Shown in pieces: positions 53,658 through 62,328 of a stretch of DNA of 63,972 bases. Each line of letters opens with the position of its first letter. Positions within the stretch are counted from its first letter, which is position 1. The DNA comes from Saprospiraceae bacterium (GTDB taxonomy: Bacteria; Bacteroidota; Bacteroidia; Chitinophagales; Saprospiraceae), in assembly GCA_022448995.1 (NCBI GenBank), contig JAKVCT010000004.1, forward strand, positions 1-63,972, read 5' to 3'. The position numbers were made by a program, and so were the translations under genes. The notes below the pieces were generated by a model. The model was not told the origin of the DNA. It did no database searches and saw only the letters and a program-made list of their open reading frames with translations.

Positions 53658-55007
53658 TTATTGAAGTTTAGTATAAGTTAAGAAAAGTTTACTGTTATAT
53701 TTTGTACTATTATGGTTACCCAAACGAACTCGAGATGGGTCAATAACAGCTACAGTTTGTAGATATAGCTTATTGTTACTAGTTTCAGCATTAACAACAC
53801 GTTGTAAATACTCTGAGATATTCATTTTATAGAAATTGTTGTTACTATCTTGTTTATCCAAGATTCCTCCAAATAGATCATACGTTCCTAATCTAGAGAA
53901 AGAGGTATAAATATCATCTATGAAATCTAGACTTCCATCTGCCAATTCATATTTACAAACCAATTGTGAAGGAATGGGAAATTCATCCGTATCACCATCC
54001 ACAGGATAAACATAGAGTTCTGCTTTGTTTACACTAATGGAACCTAGGTCTAAAAGACTGCTAAAATCAATACTAACTCCCACACCATCTGCTCCTTGTA
54101 CATAAACGATAGTATCTGTTGTATTATTATCTAAGATATTAGATGTTGTATAATCGTGTTGAATACCTATCACAGATTCTGCATCACTAGCCGAAGAGTA
54201 AACATACGTTTTAGGAACAGAATTTACTACACCATTACTATCTGTTTCTGTTTCAGAATAGTAGAGGGTTAGACGAGTGTATATATCATTAGAACTTGAC
54301 CTAAACCGAAGCAAACTATTATTATTTGCATTGGCTACTGGTTGGATTAATAAACCCTTGAAGAAGTTCTTGAAATTTTCATTAGAGCTATATATGTTCG
54401 GGTCAGTAGGATTAAGCAATTCCTGACCAAAATTGTCATCCAAACGAATGCGAAGTTGAGCAGCTCTTAGCTTGCTAGAACCATCTTCTTCTATTTGTAT
54501 AGAATCGCTATAATTTGGGTAGAAACTAAACCCACTACCAAGCAACTGTCCCGTAGAAAATGTTGCATCCGAATTATAGTCAGTATTAATCTCTATAGAC
54601 GATTCCATACGGTAAACTTCCCATGTTTGGTTTGTAGGGTTACTTAAGACTTCACCATAATGTCCTGTTGTGTCAAACTCCAAAGATAATACCAAGGAAT
54701 CATATGTTGTATTAGGAAAACTGACATTGGTGCTTGGTAAGCTAAAGTTGAGATATGCACTTGAGGTGGTTTTACCAAAAATGGGATCATCGTATTCTCC
54801 TATAAGCAAGCGTACCTCATTCAAGGTATTCTGGGTAGGAGTCGTAACTGTTTGTAAGGTTAGTCCGATAGAATCGGTAAATAAAATAGAAGATTGTTCT
54901 TGTTCCACTAATGTCAATCCTAACTCTGAAGGCTTACTACAGCCAGTAGTCATGATGACAGCCAGTAACAAGCTATATTGTATGAATAGCCTAGTCTGAA
55001 ATCTCAT
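53658..55007 (-). CDS. DUF4270-family lipoprotein
   Basis: 449 residues with signal peptide and lipobox (IMTTGC, Cys about residue 23). The first mature part LGLTLVEQEQSSILFTDSIG, the IGEYDDPIFGKTTSSAYLNF segment (about 68-87) and the end YNSKLFLTYTKL are the DUF4270 hallmarks. The family is a Bacteroidota-specific outer-membrane lipoprotein usually located just upstream of glmS and downstream of a glycogen synthase gene, exactly as here. Function unknown. A TACATTTG -7 element on the minus strand lies at 55067-55060, just upstream of the ATG at 55007. Confidence 0.9.
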   Translation of the reverse strand: MRFQTRLFIQYSLLLAVIMTTGCSKPSELGLTLVEQEQSSILFTDSIGLTLQTVTTPTQNTLNEVRLLIGEYDDPIFGKTTSSAYLNFSLPSTNVSFPNTTYDSLVLSLEFDTTGHYGEVLSNPTNQTWEVYRMESSIEINTDYNSDATFSTGQLLGSGFSFYPNYSDSIQIEEDGSSKLRAAQLRIRLDDNFGQELLNPTDPNIYSSNENFKNFFKGLLIQPVANANNNSLLRFRSSSNDIYTRLTLYYSETETDSNGVVNSVPKTYVYSSASDAESVIGIQHDYTTSNILDNNTTDTIVYVQGADGVGVSIDFSSLLDLGSISVNKAELYVYPVDGDTDEFPIPSQLVCKYELADGSLDFIDDIYTSFSRLGTYDLFGGILDKQDSNNNFYKMNISEYLQRVVNAETSNNKLYLQTVAVIDPSRVRLGNHNSTKYNSKLFLTYTKLQ

Positions 55008-55231
55008 AAAATCGTAGTATAAAGTTCTTTACTTGAAATGAAAAATTGTATTTGAGCACAAATGTACAGAAGCATATTGATACTTGCTAATGTCTGATAG
55101 AAATAGATGATGCTTTAGCAGAATAAAGTATCTTCTGTGCGATTCTCAAATCATTCAGAACCAACTTGCTTCTACTTCTTTATCGATGTGGGGAAGGGAT
55201 TTGGTTGGAAAAGTGGAAGACTTATTTAAAG

Positions 55232-55283
55232 AAAAGCACTAAGTACATTGATTCAAACTTTTGATATTGCTCTTAGTGCTTTT
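55232..55283 (-). terminator. Terminator of the GT5 glycogen synthase gene
   Basis: AAAAGCACTAAG (55232-55243) pairs with CTTAGTGCTTTT (55272-55283). It lies 30 bases after the stop codon at 55313 and ends that unit before the DUF4270 promoter. Confidence 0.7.
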
Positions 55284-55312
55284 CCATTTAGGCATGGATA
55301 AGTTATTAGAAT

Positions 55313-56110
55313 TTAGGCTTCTGTTGTTACAAACAATTCTTTGAAAAACTCTAAATAAGCAGCGGTTGCTTCATCATCATGTGTGATATTAGGTGCTCCG
55401 TTAAGATCCAATTCAATTGAATCGTTTAGAACAACACCATCTGCATGTAAAGCAGCTCCTTTATTCAAATCCAAAGTATTATTCGCGTTAGTATAACTCT
55501 CCACTACCGTATCTAATAAATTTTTCTTTGCTTGTGCATTAAAATCAGTATTGAATGCCTCATTGATTTCTCCACATTCATAAGCAGAATGAACAACTTG
55601 TGCATTTTGGAAGATCGGCTCGTTACAATAATGTGTCTTTAGATATGCTGGCAACAAACTTGTCATCCAACCGTGACAGTGCACTATATCTGGAGACCAT
55701 CCAAATTTCTTGACTGTCTCTATAACCCCTTTGCAGAAGAAAACCGTTCTATCTAGATTATCCTTGTGCAATTCGCCACTATCTGTTTTAAATACTGTTT
55801 TACGCTTGAAGAATTCTTCATTATCCAAGAAATAAACCTGCATACGAGTACCTGGAAGAGATGCTACTTTTATAATTAATGGATAATCCTCGTCATTGAC
55901 GTTGATGTTCATCCCTGACAAACGAACTACCTCGTGTAAGCGGTGTCTACGCTCATTGATAGTTCCAAAACGTGGCATCAAAATTCTGATCTCCATTCCA
56001 TTCTCTTGCAAATATTGAGAGTAAGTCCGTACAATTTCCGACATTTTTGAAATGTTGGTATAAGGTTTCATTTCCTGAGTAACAATCAAAATTCTTTTCT
56101 TATCAGCCAT
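55313..56110 (-). CDS. Short GT5-type glycogen/starch synthase-like protein
   Basis: 265 residues, about half the length of a normal glycogen synthase. It corresponds to the N-terminal Rossmann domain: KKRILIVTQEMKPYTNISKM, ILMPRFGTINERRHRLHEV, LDNEEFFKRKT, SPDIVHCHGWMTSLLPAYLK and VVHSAYECGE. The C-terminal GT-B half with the ADP-glucose-binding KTGGL loop is absent. This is the standard short form in the panC/DUF4270/glmS neighbourhood of Bacteroidota, so it is not a new truncation. Catalytic activity is doubtful; a regulatory role is possible. Divergent from panC; a minus-strand TACCTTTG -7 element is at 56172-56165. Confidence 0.85.
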   Translation of the reverse strand: MADKKRILIVTQEMKPYTNISKMSEIVRTYSQYLQENGMEIRILMPRFGTINERRHRLHEVVRLSGMNINVNDEDYPLIIKVASLPGTRMQVYFLDNEEFFKRKTVFKTDSGELHKDNLDRTVFFCKGVIETVKKFGWSPDIVHCHGWMTSLLPAYLKTHYCNEPIFQNAQVVHSAYECGEINEAFNTDFNAQAKKNLLDTVVESYTNANNTLDLNKGAALHADGVVLNDSIELDLNGAPNITHDDEATAAYLEFFKELFVTTEA

Positions 56111-56294
56111 AGATGGTAGTTGAATAATATGTGAATTAAAAATTAGTATTATCTATTCGATGCACAAAGGTACAAAAAAAGTAGATATTTTTTTGCAAAA
56201 AACCTAAATATGTGAAACAAATACCCTAAATTGCTGGCTTAATCTGTAAAAGCTTCACTTTTGGAAGCTATTCCTTAGTGTTTAATTTCTAGAG

Positions 56295-57143
56295 ATGTAT
56301 CTCTTCAAAAAAAATCAAGACCTACAGACATATTTAAATCAAGCACGGAATCAGGGCAAACAAGTTGGTTTTGTGCCAACTATGGGAGCTTTACACAAAG
56401 GACATCTATCCTTGATTGAACAAGCTCTTCAGGAAAATGATTTAGTGGTCTGCTCTATTTTTGTTAATCCTACCCAATTTGATGATAAAACAGATTTGGT
56501 GAATTATCCCAAACCTGTAGAGAAAGACATCAACCTATTACAACAGGTTGGATGCCAAGTTCTGTACTTGCCTGATGCGAACGAAGTATATCCTGAAAAT
56601 ATCAAATTAATAGATTTAGATCTAAATGGTTTAGATAAGACGATGGAAGGTGCTCACCGAGACGGTCATTTTAGAGGTGTTGTCCAAGTGGTACATCGTT
56701 TGTTAGATATTGTACAACCTAATGCTCTGTATATGGGGCAAAAGGATTTTCAACAATATACTATCATCAAGTATATGATCCAACAGCTTCAGCTAACTGT
56801 ACGGTTAGTACGTGTACCTATTATGCGAGAAGCAGACGGTTTGGCAATGAGTTCTCGAAATATCCGCTTAGGAAAACAGGGACGTACTAAGGCAGCATTA
56901 ATCTCTACTATTCTTTTTGAGATTAAAGAACGAGCCAAAGAACAGCAAGATCTTCTAAAACTCAAACAAGAGGCACTCCTAAAATTTCAGGCAGCAGATA
57001 TGTCGGTGGATTATTTTGAAATTGTGGATGCCAATACCTTGCAAGATCTCAAACACTGGAAAGAAGCAGAAGAAATTGTTGCTTGTACAACAGTTCGAGT
57101 AGATGGTGTACGTTTATTAGACAATATCTTACTCAAATCATAA
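56295..57143 (+). CDS. panC: Pantoate-beta-alanine ligase (pantothenate synthetase)
   Basis: 282 residues. QVGFVPTMGALHKGHLSLIE (about 22-41, the HxGH nucleotide-binding motif), VCSIFVNPTQFDDKTDL, GAHRDGHFRGVVQVVHRLLD (about 118-137) and MGQKDFQQYTII followed by the KMSKS-like MSSRN. It joins pantoate and beta-alanine to pantothenate. panD, often next in Bacteroidota, is not adjacent. Confidence 0.95.
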   Translation: MYLFKKNQDLQTYLNQARNQGKQVGFVPTMGALHKGHLSLIEQALQENDLVVCSIFVNPTQFDDKTDLVNYPKPVEKDINLLQQVGCQVLYLPDANEVYPENIKLIDLDLNGLDKTMEGAHRDGHFRGVVQVVHRLLDIVQPNALYMGQKDFQQYTIIKYMIQQLQLTVRLVRVPIMREADGLAMSSRNIRLGKQGRTKAALISTILFEIKERAKEQQDLLKLKQEALLKFQAADMSVDYFEIVDANTLQDLKHWKEAEEIVACTTVRVDGVRLLDNILLKS

Positions 57144-57650
57144 TAAATTTTACTAAGCTTATTTTTTAATTTATGTGTTGATAAGACTTGTTGTTTTGTC
57201 AAAAAAAAAATCATATTATTGCAATAAGCTGATAGTCAGATCTTAAAACGTTTTCTTAGAGCTTTGGAGCTAGAGTAAGCTTTCTAAAGAAGAGAAAATC
57301 TAGAGTTAGAATCTATAGCAATTTTTGTAACAAAAAACTTGTTTGAGAAATAAAAGTATATCTATCAAAAATAAGTAAATAAAAGATTGTAATTTTGTCT
57401 GTCCTACAAATTATAAGGCTCTTAAGTAATTGATAATTAGAGTATATTTGAAATTAGTGTATTTGTTAATATGAGTACAACTTTAGTTCCACTGAGCATT
57501 TAGTGCTTTGTGAAAAAGTATAAAATATTACAAACTACTATCTTTTCTTTAAGAACTTTAAAGCAAGAAACTCATAATCTAGCGACTTGGACAAGTTTAA
57601 ATTATTAAATCTCATTGTATCGTAAAAAACTGATAAGATTGAATATTATT
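57144..57650. other. Intergenic region, nothing specific seen
   Basis: About 507 AT-rich bases. Two TAnnTTTG-like sequences (57390-57397, 57443-57450) are candidates for the ppa promoter, but neither has a good -33. Confidence 0.4.
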
Positions 57651-58361
57651 ATGGAGAATGAAAGAATAAAACAAATTTGGCAAAAACTTAATCTACGTTA
57701 TAAAGCACATCCTTGGCACGGAATCTCTCCTGGAGAAAACGCACCAGAAATTGTTCGTTGTTATGTAGAAATCGTTCCTGGAGATGAAATGAAATATGAG
57801 ATTGACAAAGAATCAGGATATTTGATGGTTGATCGTCCGAATAAGTTCTCCAATACAATGCCTTGTATGTATGGATTTGTTCCACGGACTTATTCTGCAG
57901 AAGCAATGGCAAACTTTTGTATGGAGAAAACAGGTTTAGAGAATCTTGAGGGAGATGGAGATCCATTAGACATCTGTATTCTAACAGATCGTAAAATTCC
58001 AAGAGGAGATCTTTTGGCTGATGTTAAAATCATTGGAGGTTTCAGAATGGTAGATAAAGGTGAAGCGGATGACAAATTAATAGGAGTATTGACTGGAGAT
58101 CATACCTATGGGGATTGTAATGATGTAACAGATTGTCCTCCCAAGCTAATCAAACGAATTAAGCATTATTTCATGACTTATAAGGAAGATCCAGATGCAG
58201 ATGCTGGACAAAAGTCCAAGGTTATGATCACTCATACTTATGGTAGAGAGGAAGCTATTGAGGTAACAAAATGTAGCTTTAGAGATTACCAAAAACATTA
58301 TGGTAATTTAGATGCTGAATTGATCAATGCTTTTGCAGAAGCAACAAAAGTAGAAGCTTAG
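57651..58361 (+). CDS. ppa: Inorganic pyrophosphatase, family I
   Basis: 236 residues from the ATG at 57651 (MENERIKQIWQKLNLRYKAH). Conserved family I positions: EIVPGDEMKYEIDKESGYLM, GFVPRTYSAE, the active site GDGDPLDICILTDR (about 104-117), DDKLIGVL and KVMITHTYGREEAIE. It hydrolyses pyrophosphate to drive biosynthesis. Single gene followed by a terminator. Confidence 0.93.
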   Translation: MENERIKQIWQKLNLRYKAHPWHGISPGENAPEIVRCYVEIVPGDEMKYEIDKESGYLMVDRPNKFSNTMPCMYGFVPRTYSAEAMANFCMEKTGLENLEGDGDPLDICILTDRKIPRGDLLADVKIIGGFRMVDKGEADDKLIGVLTGDHTYGDCNDVTDCPPKLIKRIKHYFMTYKEDPDADAGQKSKVMITHTYGREEAIEVTKCSFRDYQKHYGNLDAELINAFAEATKVEA

Positions 58362-58440
58362 TATTTTTTAGGCTCTATTTCAACCATTTTGTGATGGAGT
58401 AATAAGCTCCAAAGGACATACTATGTTGATAATAAAACGA

Positions 58441-58480
58441 AAAACGGAAAACTCTTTTAGAGAGCTTTCCGTTTTTTTAT
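58441..58480 (+). terminator. Terminator of ppa
   Basis: AAAACGGAAAACTCT (58441-58455) pairs with AGAGCTTTCCGTTTT (58461-58475) with one mismatch, then a T run. Confidence 0.8.
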
Positions 58481-58687
58481 AAAAAGAAGTTGTCCTAGAA
58501 TAGCTAACTAACGATCGCACACTAGAGTTTCTATACTTTTTGTGACTGGTTTGCACAGATTGAAAGCCAAGGTTTACAGCTCCTTTTAAAGTTCAACGTG
58601 GAACTATAAGAATAGAAAAAAGCTTTGTTCTATCTACTTATTTATCTATCCACTGTTTATTCTTAAATAACTTGCAAAAACAAATAT

Positions 58688-59374
58688 ATGCAACGGGTTT
58701 TTATTTCTAGGAAAATAAAACAAAATAGTGTATTTTTGTCTTGGGTTGAATCCAATATTAAAGAAATTGAGTTAATAGATTATTCCTTAATAGATTTTAA
58801 ACCTGTTCATTTTACCAAGATTCTCAAGGGGGATTGGTATTTCTTTTATTCAAGTCGAGGTGTAGACTATTTCTTTCAAGGTATCAAAGAAATAAGGTTA
58901 GAGGCAAAGCTTGCAACCATTGGAGCTCAAACTACCAAAAGTTTGGCTAAATATGGATACCATGCTGATTTTACAGGCTCAGGAGAGCCCATAAGCACGA
59001 GTATAGCGTTTGAAAAAGTTGTTCAGGAAGAGCAAATTGTTTTTGTACAAGCCAAAAAATCCAGAGAATCTGTTCAGAAACTTTTGAAAGATAGATTCCA
59101 GACCAAATCTTTGGTGGTGTATGCCAATGAAGCTAAAAAAGAGTTTCCAAACCCAGAAGCTGATATACTTGTATTTACAAGTCCTCTAAATGTAAATGCT
59201 TATTTTGAGTTGTATTCTCTAGAATCTGGACAAACAGTGGTTGCTATAGGAAAAACAACTGCTCGTGAATTAGAAAAATATGATATTTCTAAGTATAAAA
59301 TAGCTAAACAACCCAGTGAAAAGGGCTTGTTAGATTGTGTAAAGTCAATTTTAGACAAAAAAAGCTTTAGTTAG
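58688..59374 (+). CDS. hemD: Uroporphyrinogen-III synthase
   Basis: 228 residues with the weak but typical two-domain HemD pattern: QRVFISRKIKQNSVFLSWVE, DWYFFYSSRGVDYFF (about 57-71, FTSxxGV motif), KLATIGAQTTKSLAKYGY, then the second domain with LVFTSPLNVNAYFELY and VVAIGKTTARELEKYDISKY. HemD closes hydroxymethylbilane to uroporphyrinogen III. Sequence conservation in this family is low, so the call rests on the overall pattern. recA follows 126 bases later with its own promoter. Confidence 0.85.
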   Translation: MQRVFISRKIKQNSVFLSWVESNIKEIELIDYSLIDFKPVHFTKILKGDWYFFYSSRGVDYFFQGIKEIRLEAKLATIGAQTTKSLAKYGYHADFTGSGEPISTSIAFEKVVQEEQIVFVQAKKSRESVQKLLKDRFQTKSLVVYANEAKKEFPNPEADILVFTSPLNVNAYFELYSLESGQTVVAIGKTTARELEKYDISKYKIAKQPSEKGLLDCVKSILDKKSFS

Positions 59375-59424
59375 CAAATTAATGACATTAATTTAGTTTT
59401 TTTTCAGTTTTTTTTAAAATAAAC

Positions 59425-59455
59425 TTGCATTATTTCACTTAATAGCTTATATTTG
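59425..59455 (+). promoter_or_regulatory. Promoter of recA
   Basis: CTTG (59424-59427) and TATATTTG (59448-59455), spaced 20 bases, fit the phylum's -33/-7 pattern. Confidence 0.6.
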
Positions 59456-59500
59456 TACTGTTGCTATAAACAATTAGTGTATATAAAATTTTAGAAACAA

Positions 59501-60595
59501 ATGGCTAAATCTAAAAAAACAGATTCCGAACAGCAAAATAAGCTGAAAGCATTACAAGGTACATTAGATCGCTTGAAAAAAAGCTATGGTAAAGGTGCAG
59601 TAATGCGTTTGGGAGACAAAACAGTTGAGAAAGTAGAGGCAATTTCAACAGGATCTTTGGGCTTAGATGTTGCTCTAGGAACCAATGGTTTTGCAAGAGG
59701 ACGTGTAATTGAAATTTATGGTCCAGAATCTTCTGGTAAAACGACTGTGGCAATTCATGCTATCGCAGAATGTCAAAAAGCAGGAGGAATTGCTGCTTTT
59801 GTTGATGCGGAACATGCTTTTGATCGTTATTATGCAGAGAAATTAGGTGTGAATGTTAATGAACTAATCTTCTCACAGCCTGATCATGGTGAACAAGCTC
59901 TAGAAATTGCAGAAAATTTGATCCGTTCAGGGGCTATTGATATTATTGTTATTGATTCTGTTGCTGCATTAGTACCTCGTAGCGAGATTGAAGGAGAAAT
60001 GGGAGACTCTAAAATGGGTTTACAAGCTCGTTTGATGTCTCAAGCGATGCGTAAACTAACTGCTGCTATTGGAAAAACAAACTGTTGCTGTATTTTCATC
60101 AACCAGTTACGTGAGAAAATTGGTGTGATGTTCGGAAATCCTGAAACTACTACAGGTGGTAATGCATTAAAATTCTACGCTTCACAACGTTTAGATATTC
60201 GCCGTTCTGGTCAGGCAATCAAGGATCGCCAAGGGAACGTAATGGGGAACCATGTGAAGGTCAAAGTTATCAAAAATAAATTAGCGCCTCCATTCCGTAT
60301 TGCGGAGTTTGATATTATGTATGGAGAAGGTATTTCTAAGGTAGGGGAGATTGTTGATTTGGGAGCTGAGTATGATGTCTTATCTAAGAGTGGTGCTTGG
60401 TATGGTTATGGTCCTAATAAAATTGCTCAAGGTAGAGAAGCCGCCAAGCAATTTATGTTAAATAACCCAGAAGTAGCAGCTGAAATTGAAGCAAAAATCA
60501 AAAAACTTTTGCTAAATAATGGAGAAGAGGAAGATGCTAAAGAAAGTACAAAGAAGCAAGAAGAAAAAGAAGAAAAAGAAGAACTAAAAGCTTAG
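59501..60595 (+). CDS. recA: Recombinase RecA
   Basis: 364 residues. Walker A GPESSGKT at 74-81, Walker B-like [12 protein letters not shown], the DNA-binding loop [15 protein letters not shown] and the [20 protein letters not shown] stretch. The acidic, Lys/Glu-rich C-terminal tail (about 340-364) is normal. Central to homologous recombination, repair and the SOS response. No LexA-type box was recognised upstream. Confidence 0.98.
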   Translation: MAKSKKTDSEQQNKLKALQGTLDRLKKSYGKGAVMRLGDKTVEKVEAISTGSLGLDVALGTNGFARGRVIEIYGPESSGKTTVAIHAIAECQKAGGIAAFVDAEHAFDRYYAEKLGVNVNELIFSQPDHGEQALEIAENLIRSGAIDIIVIDSVAALVPRSEIEGEMGDSKMGLQARLMSQAMRKLTAAIGKTNCCCIFINQLREKIGVMFGNPETTTGGNALKFYASQRLDIRRSGQAIKDRQGNVMGNHVKVKVIKNKLAPPFRIAEFDIMYGEGISKVGEIVDLGAEYDVLSKSGAWYGYGPNKIAQGREAAKQFMLNNPEVAAEIEAKIKKLLLNNGEEEDAKESTKKQEEKEEKEELKA

Positions 60596-60622
60596 CCTTA
60601 GTTTCTTGTGGTAGAATGAAAA

Positions 60623-60650
60623 AAGCCCCTCAATATGTATTGAGGGGCTT
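60623..60650. terminator. Terminator after recA
   Basis: AAGCCCCTCAAT (60623-60634) pairs perfectly with 60639-60650, with a 4-base loop. A poly-A run before makes it usable from both sides. Confidence 0.85.
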
Positions 60651-60694
60651 CGTGCTTTAACGGAATCACGAAGCGATCTGCAAGACTAGTGCCC

Positions 60695-61213
60695 CTATTC
60701 AAGGAGTAAAAGATCACTGTAAGAAACAGTTACTAAATCTTGAGATTGTATATTTAAATATTCTATATAATACTCACATTGTTTTTGCAACGTTTCCTCA
60801 CCAATATCATTATTATAATCTATTGCTTCTATCTCCACAAAGCTACCTAAACCCATCACCTCATCGATATGAAATTTAACATTATCAATAAAAAAGATTT
60901 TTCGTTGTTTATCTACGATCACTTTGGTAGATAGTGCATCGTTAAGGACAGATTTTAAGGAGTTTGCTTCTTGAGAAGTTTTATGGTAGGTAATTAAGGA
61001 AGGTTTAGCTGTTTTTTGATTAGGACGTTGGTAGAAGATTAGTGCATTTTCAATAGCTCCTTCTCGGAGTTTTAATCGGCCTTCAGGAATGTGAAAATAA
61101 GTATCTATTTGATGATCTATTCCTTTATAGTCAGCTTTTGCTTTGAGTAGTTGCTGTTCAACCCATTGTGGTTGATTACAATGGGCTTTAATTTCTACGT
61201 TTAAAAACTTCAT
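60695..61213 (-). CDS. CYTH-domain protein (class IV adenylate cyclase-like)
   Basis: 172 residues. It starts MKFLNVEIKAHC, the ExExK-type motif of CYTH enzymes (here Glu-Ile-Lys), and has QIDTYFHIPEGRLKLREG, PSLITYHKTSQEAN and VEIEAIDYNN at the expected intervals of the triphosphate-tunnel fold. Members act as class IV adenylate cyclases or thiamine triphosphatases. The gene follows an unknown 208-residue gene by 16 bases. Confidence 0.85.
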   Translation of the reverse strand: MKFLNVEIKAHCNQPQWVEQQLLKAKADYKGIDHQIDTYFHIPEGRLKLREGAIENALIFYQRPNQKTAKPSLITYHKTSQEANSLKSVLNDALSTKVIVDKQRKIFFIDNVKFHIDEVMGLGSFVEIEAIDYNNDIGEETLQKQCEYYIEYLNIQSQDLVTVSYSDLLLLE

Positions 61214-61229
61214 GTAGTTAAAATTATGA

Positions 61230-61856
61230 TTAATTGTTTGTAGGAGAATCGTCTAAATTTATATTTCTGCCTCTAATAATTAGATTGGCTCTTTTGATTA
61301 CTTCTCTATGGTCTATGTTTTCTGCAAAAGGGAGTTCTATTTGTTCTGCGGCATACTGTTCTACGTCAAAGATCCAACGTAAGTGTTCACCATCCCAACA
61401 GGTAATACAAATGTCTCGAATACCCGACCAATTATATTCAGGAATATAACCTGCGATCAATAAGGTGGGCTCCTCAGGAAAACCAGGAATGGAAAGTTGA
61501 CGCAAATAATCTTTGGCCTGTTTGGTCATATAACTTGTGATCGAATAATCTGGATTCAGTTTTTTGACCCTTAGGAATAAATCGTTCTTTATTTTTAATC
61601 CAAATATATTATTCCATTCTTTGGCAGTGACATCAGGATATTTCTGAAAGTTAGCACTTAGATGCCCTGAGATATGTTCATGAATAATAGAGGCTTTTGT
61701 TCTTACTTTATAACTTATTTTATTTTCAAAGGATTGAGCATATTGGCTGATTTTTAGATAATCTTCAAAGCCATTACGAATGGAAGCTACTAAATCTTCT
61801 AAATAAGGTTCTAGAATATTGTGTGCTGATTCTAAAGACAGGATTTTACGTCTCAT
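61230..61856 (-). CDS. Unknown 208-residue protein, upstream partner of the CYTH gene
   Basis: No signal peptide, no membrane segment, no family recognised. The N-terminal half is helical with KVRTKASIIHEHISGHLSAN, and the middle is strand-rich with LLIAGYIPEYNWSGIRDICI and GEHLRWIFDVEQY. The last residues are charged and Asn-rich. It is co-transcribed with the CYTH gene, suggesting a shared task. Confidence 0.75.
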   Translation of the reverse strand: MRRKILSLESAHNILEPYLEDLVASIRNGFEDYLKISQYAQSFENKISYKVRTKASIIHEHISGHLSANFQKYPDVTAKEWNNIFGLKIKNDLFLRVKKLNPDYSITSYMTKQAKDYLRQLSIPGFPEEPTLLIAGYIPEYNWSGIRDICITCWDGEHLRWIFDVEQYAAEQIELPFAENIDHREVIKRANLIIRGRNINLDDSPTNN

Positions 61857-61912
61857 TTCAAAATAGGTTAGAGTATTACTGATGATACAAGTATATAACT
61901 AAGAGCATGTCT

Positions 61913-61956
61913 AAAATTAGGTCAATCTACTTAAATAAGCAGATTGACCTAATTTT
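61913..61956. terminator. Perfect 16-bp inverted repeat
   Basis: AAAATTAGGTCAATCT (61913-61928) pairs with 61941-61956; overlaps the 19-mer repeat AGAGCATGTCTAAAATTAG at 61902-61920. It lies upstream of the 208-residue gene, so it is more likely part of a repeat than its terminator. Confidence 0.5.
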
Positions 61957-62162
61957 TATATAATGGAATCAGTCAATAGATCTTGAATAAGAAAAAGTTA
62001 CTTAACGATAGACTCAAAATTTATTGTTGAGTTTCTCGAATTCGTTACTTATTTACAAAATAATATACGCATATTTTTGATAAGTGTTTAGTTTTTAGTC
62101 TTTTAATCACCTTTTTATTGATGCTTTTTGCTGTTTTATTCTCAATAACTTCTATTTACCCA

Positions 62163-62202
62163 AAAAAGGACATTCCATCTTTAAAGATAGAATGTCCTTT
62201 TT
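62163..62202. terminator. Terminator downstream of the PD40 gene
   Basis: AAAAAGGACATTCCATCTT (62163-62181) pairs with 62184-62202 with one mismatch, in an A/T-bounded hairpin. It lies after the stop at 62329 on the minus strand. Confidence 0.7.
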
Positions 62203-62328
62203 GAGATATTAGATAGTGTCACCAATAGATTTGTACCAGGCATAAGTAGTTAGTTTATGCAACTAGTCAAGATTATAAGAAGTTATTCTGAGTACAAAAC
62301 TATTTGTGATAGACTCTATTGTTGATGA

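Noticed and set aside
55313..56110. Idea that the glycogen synthase is a freshly truncated pseudogene
   Set aside because: The short GT5-only form in this exact neighbourhood is usual in Bacteroidota.
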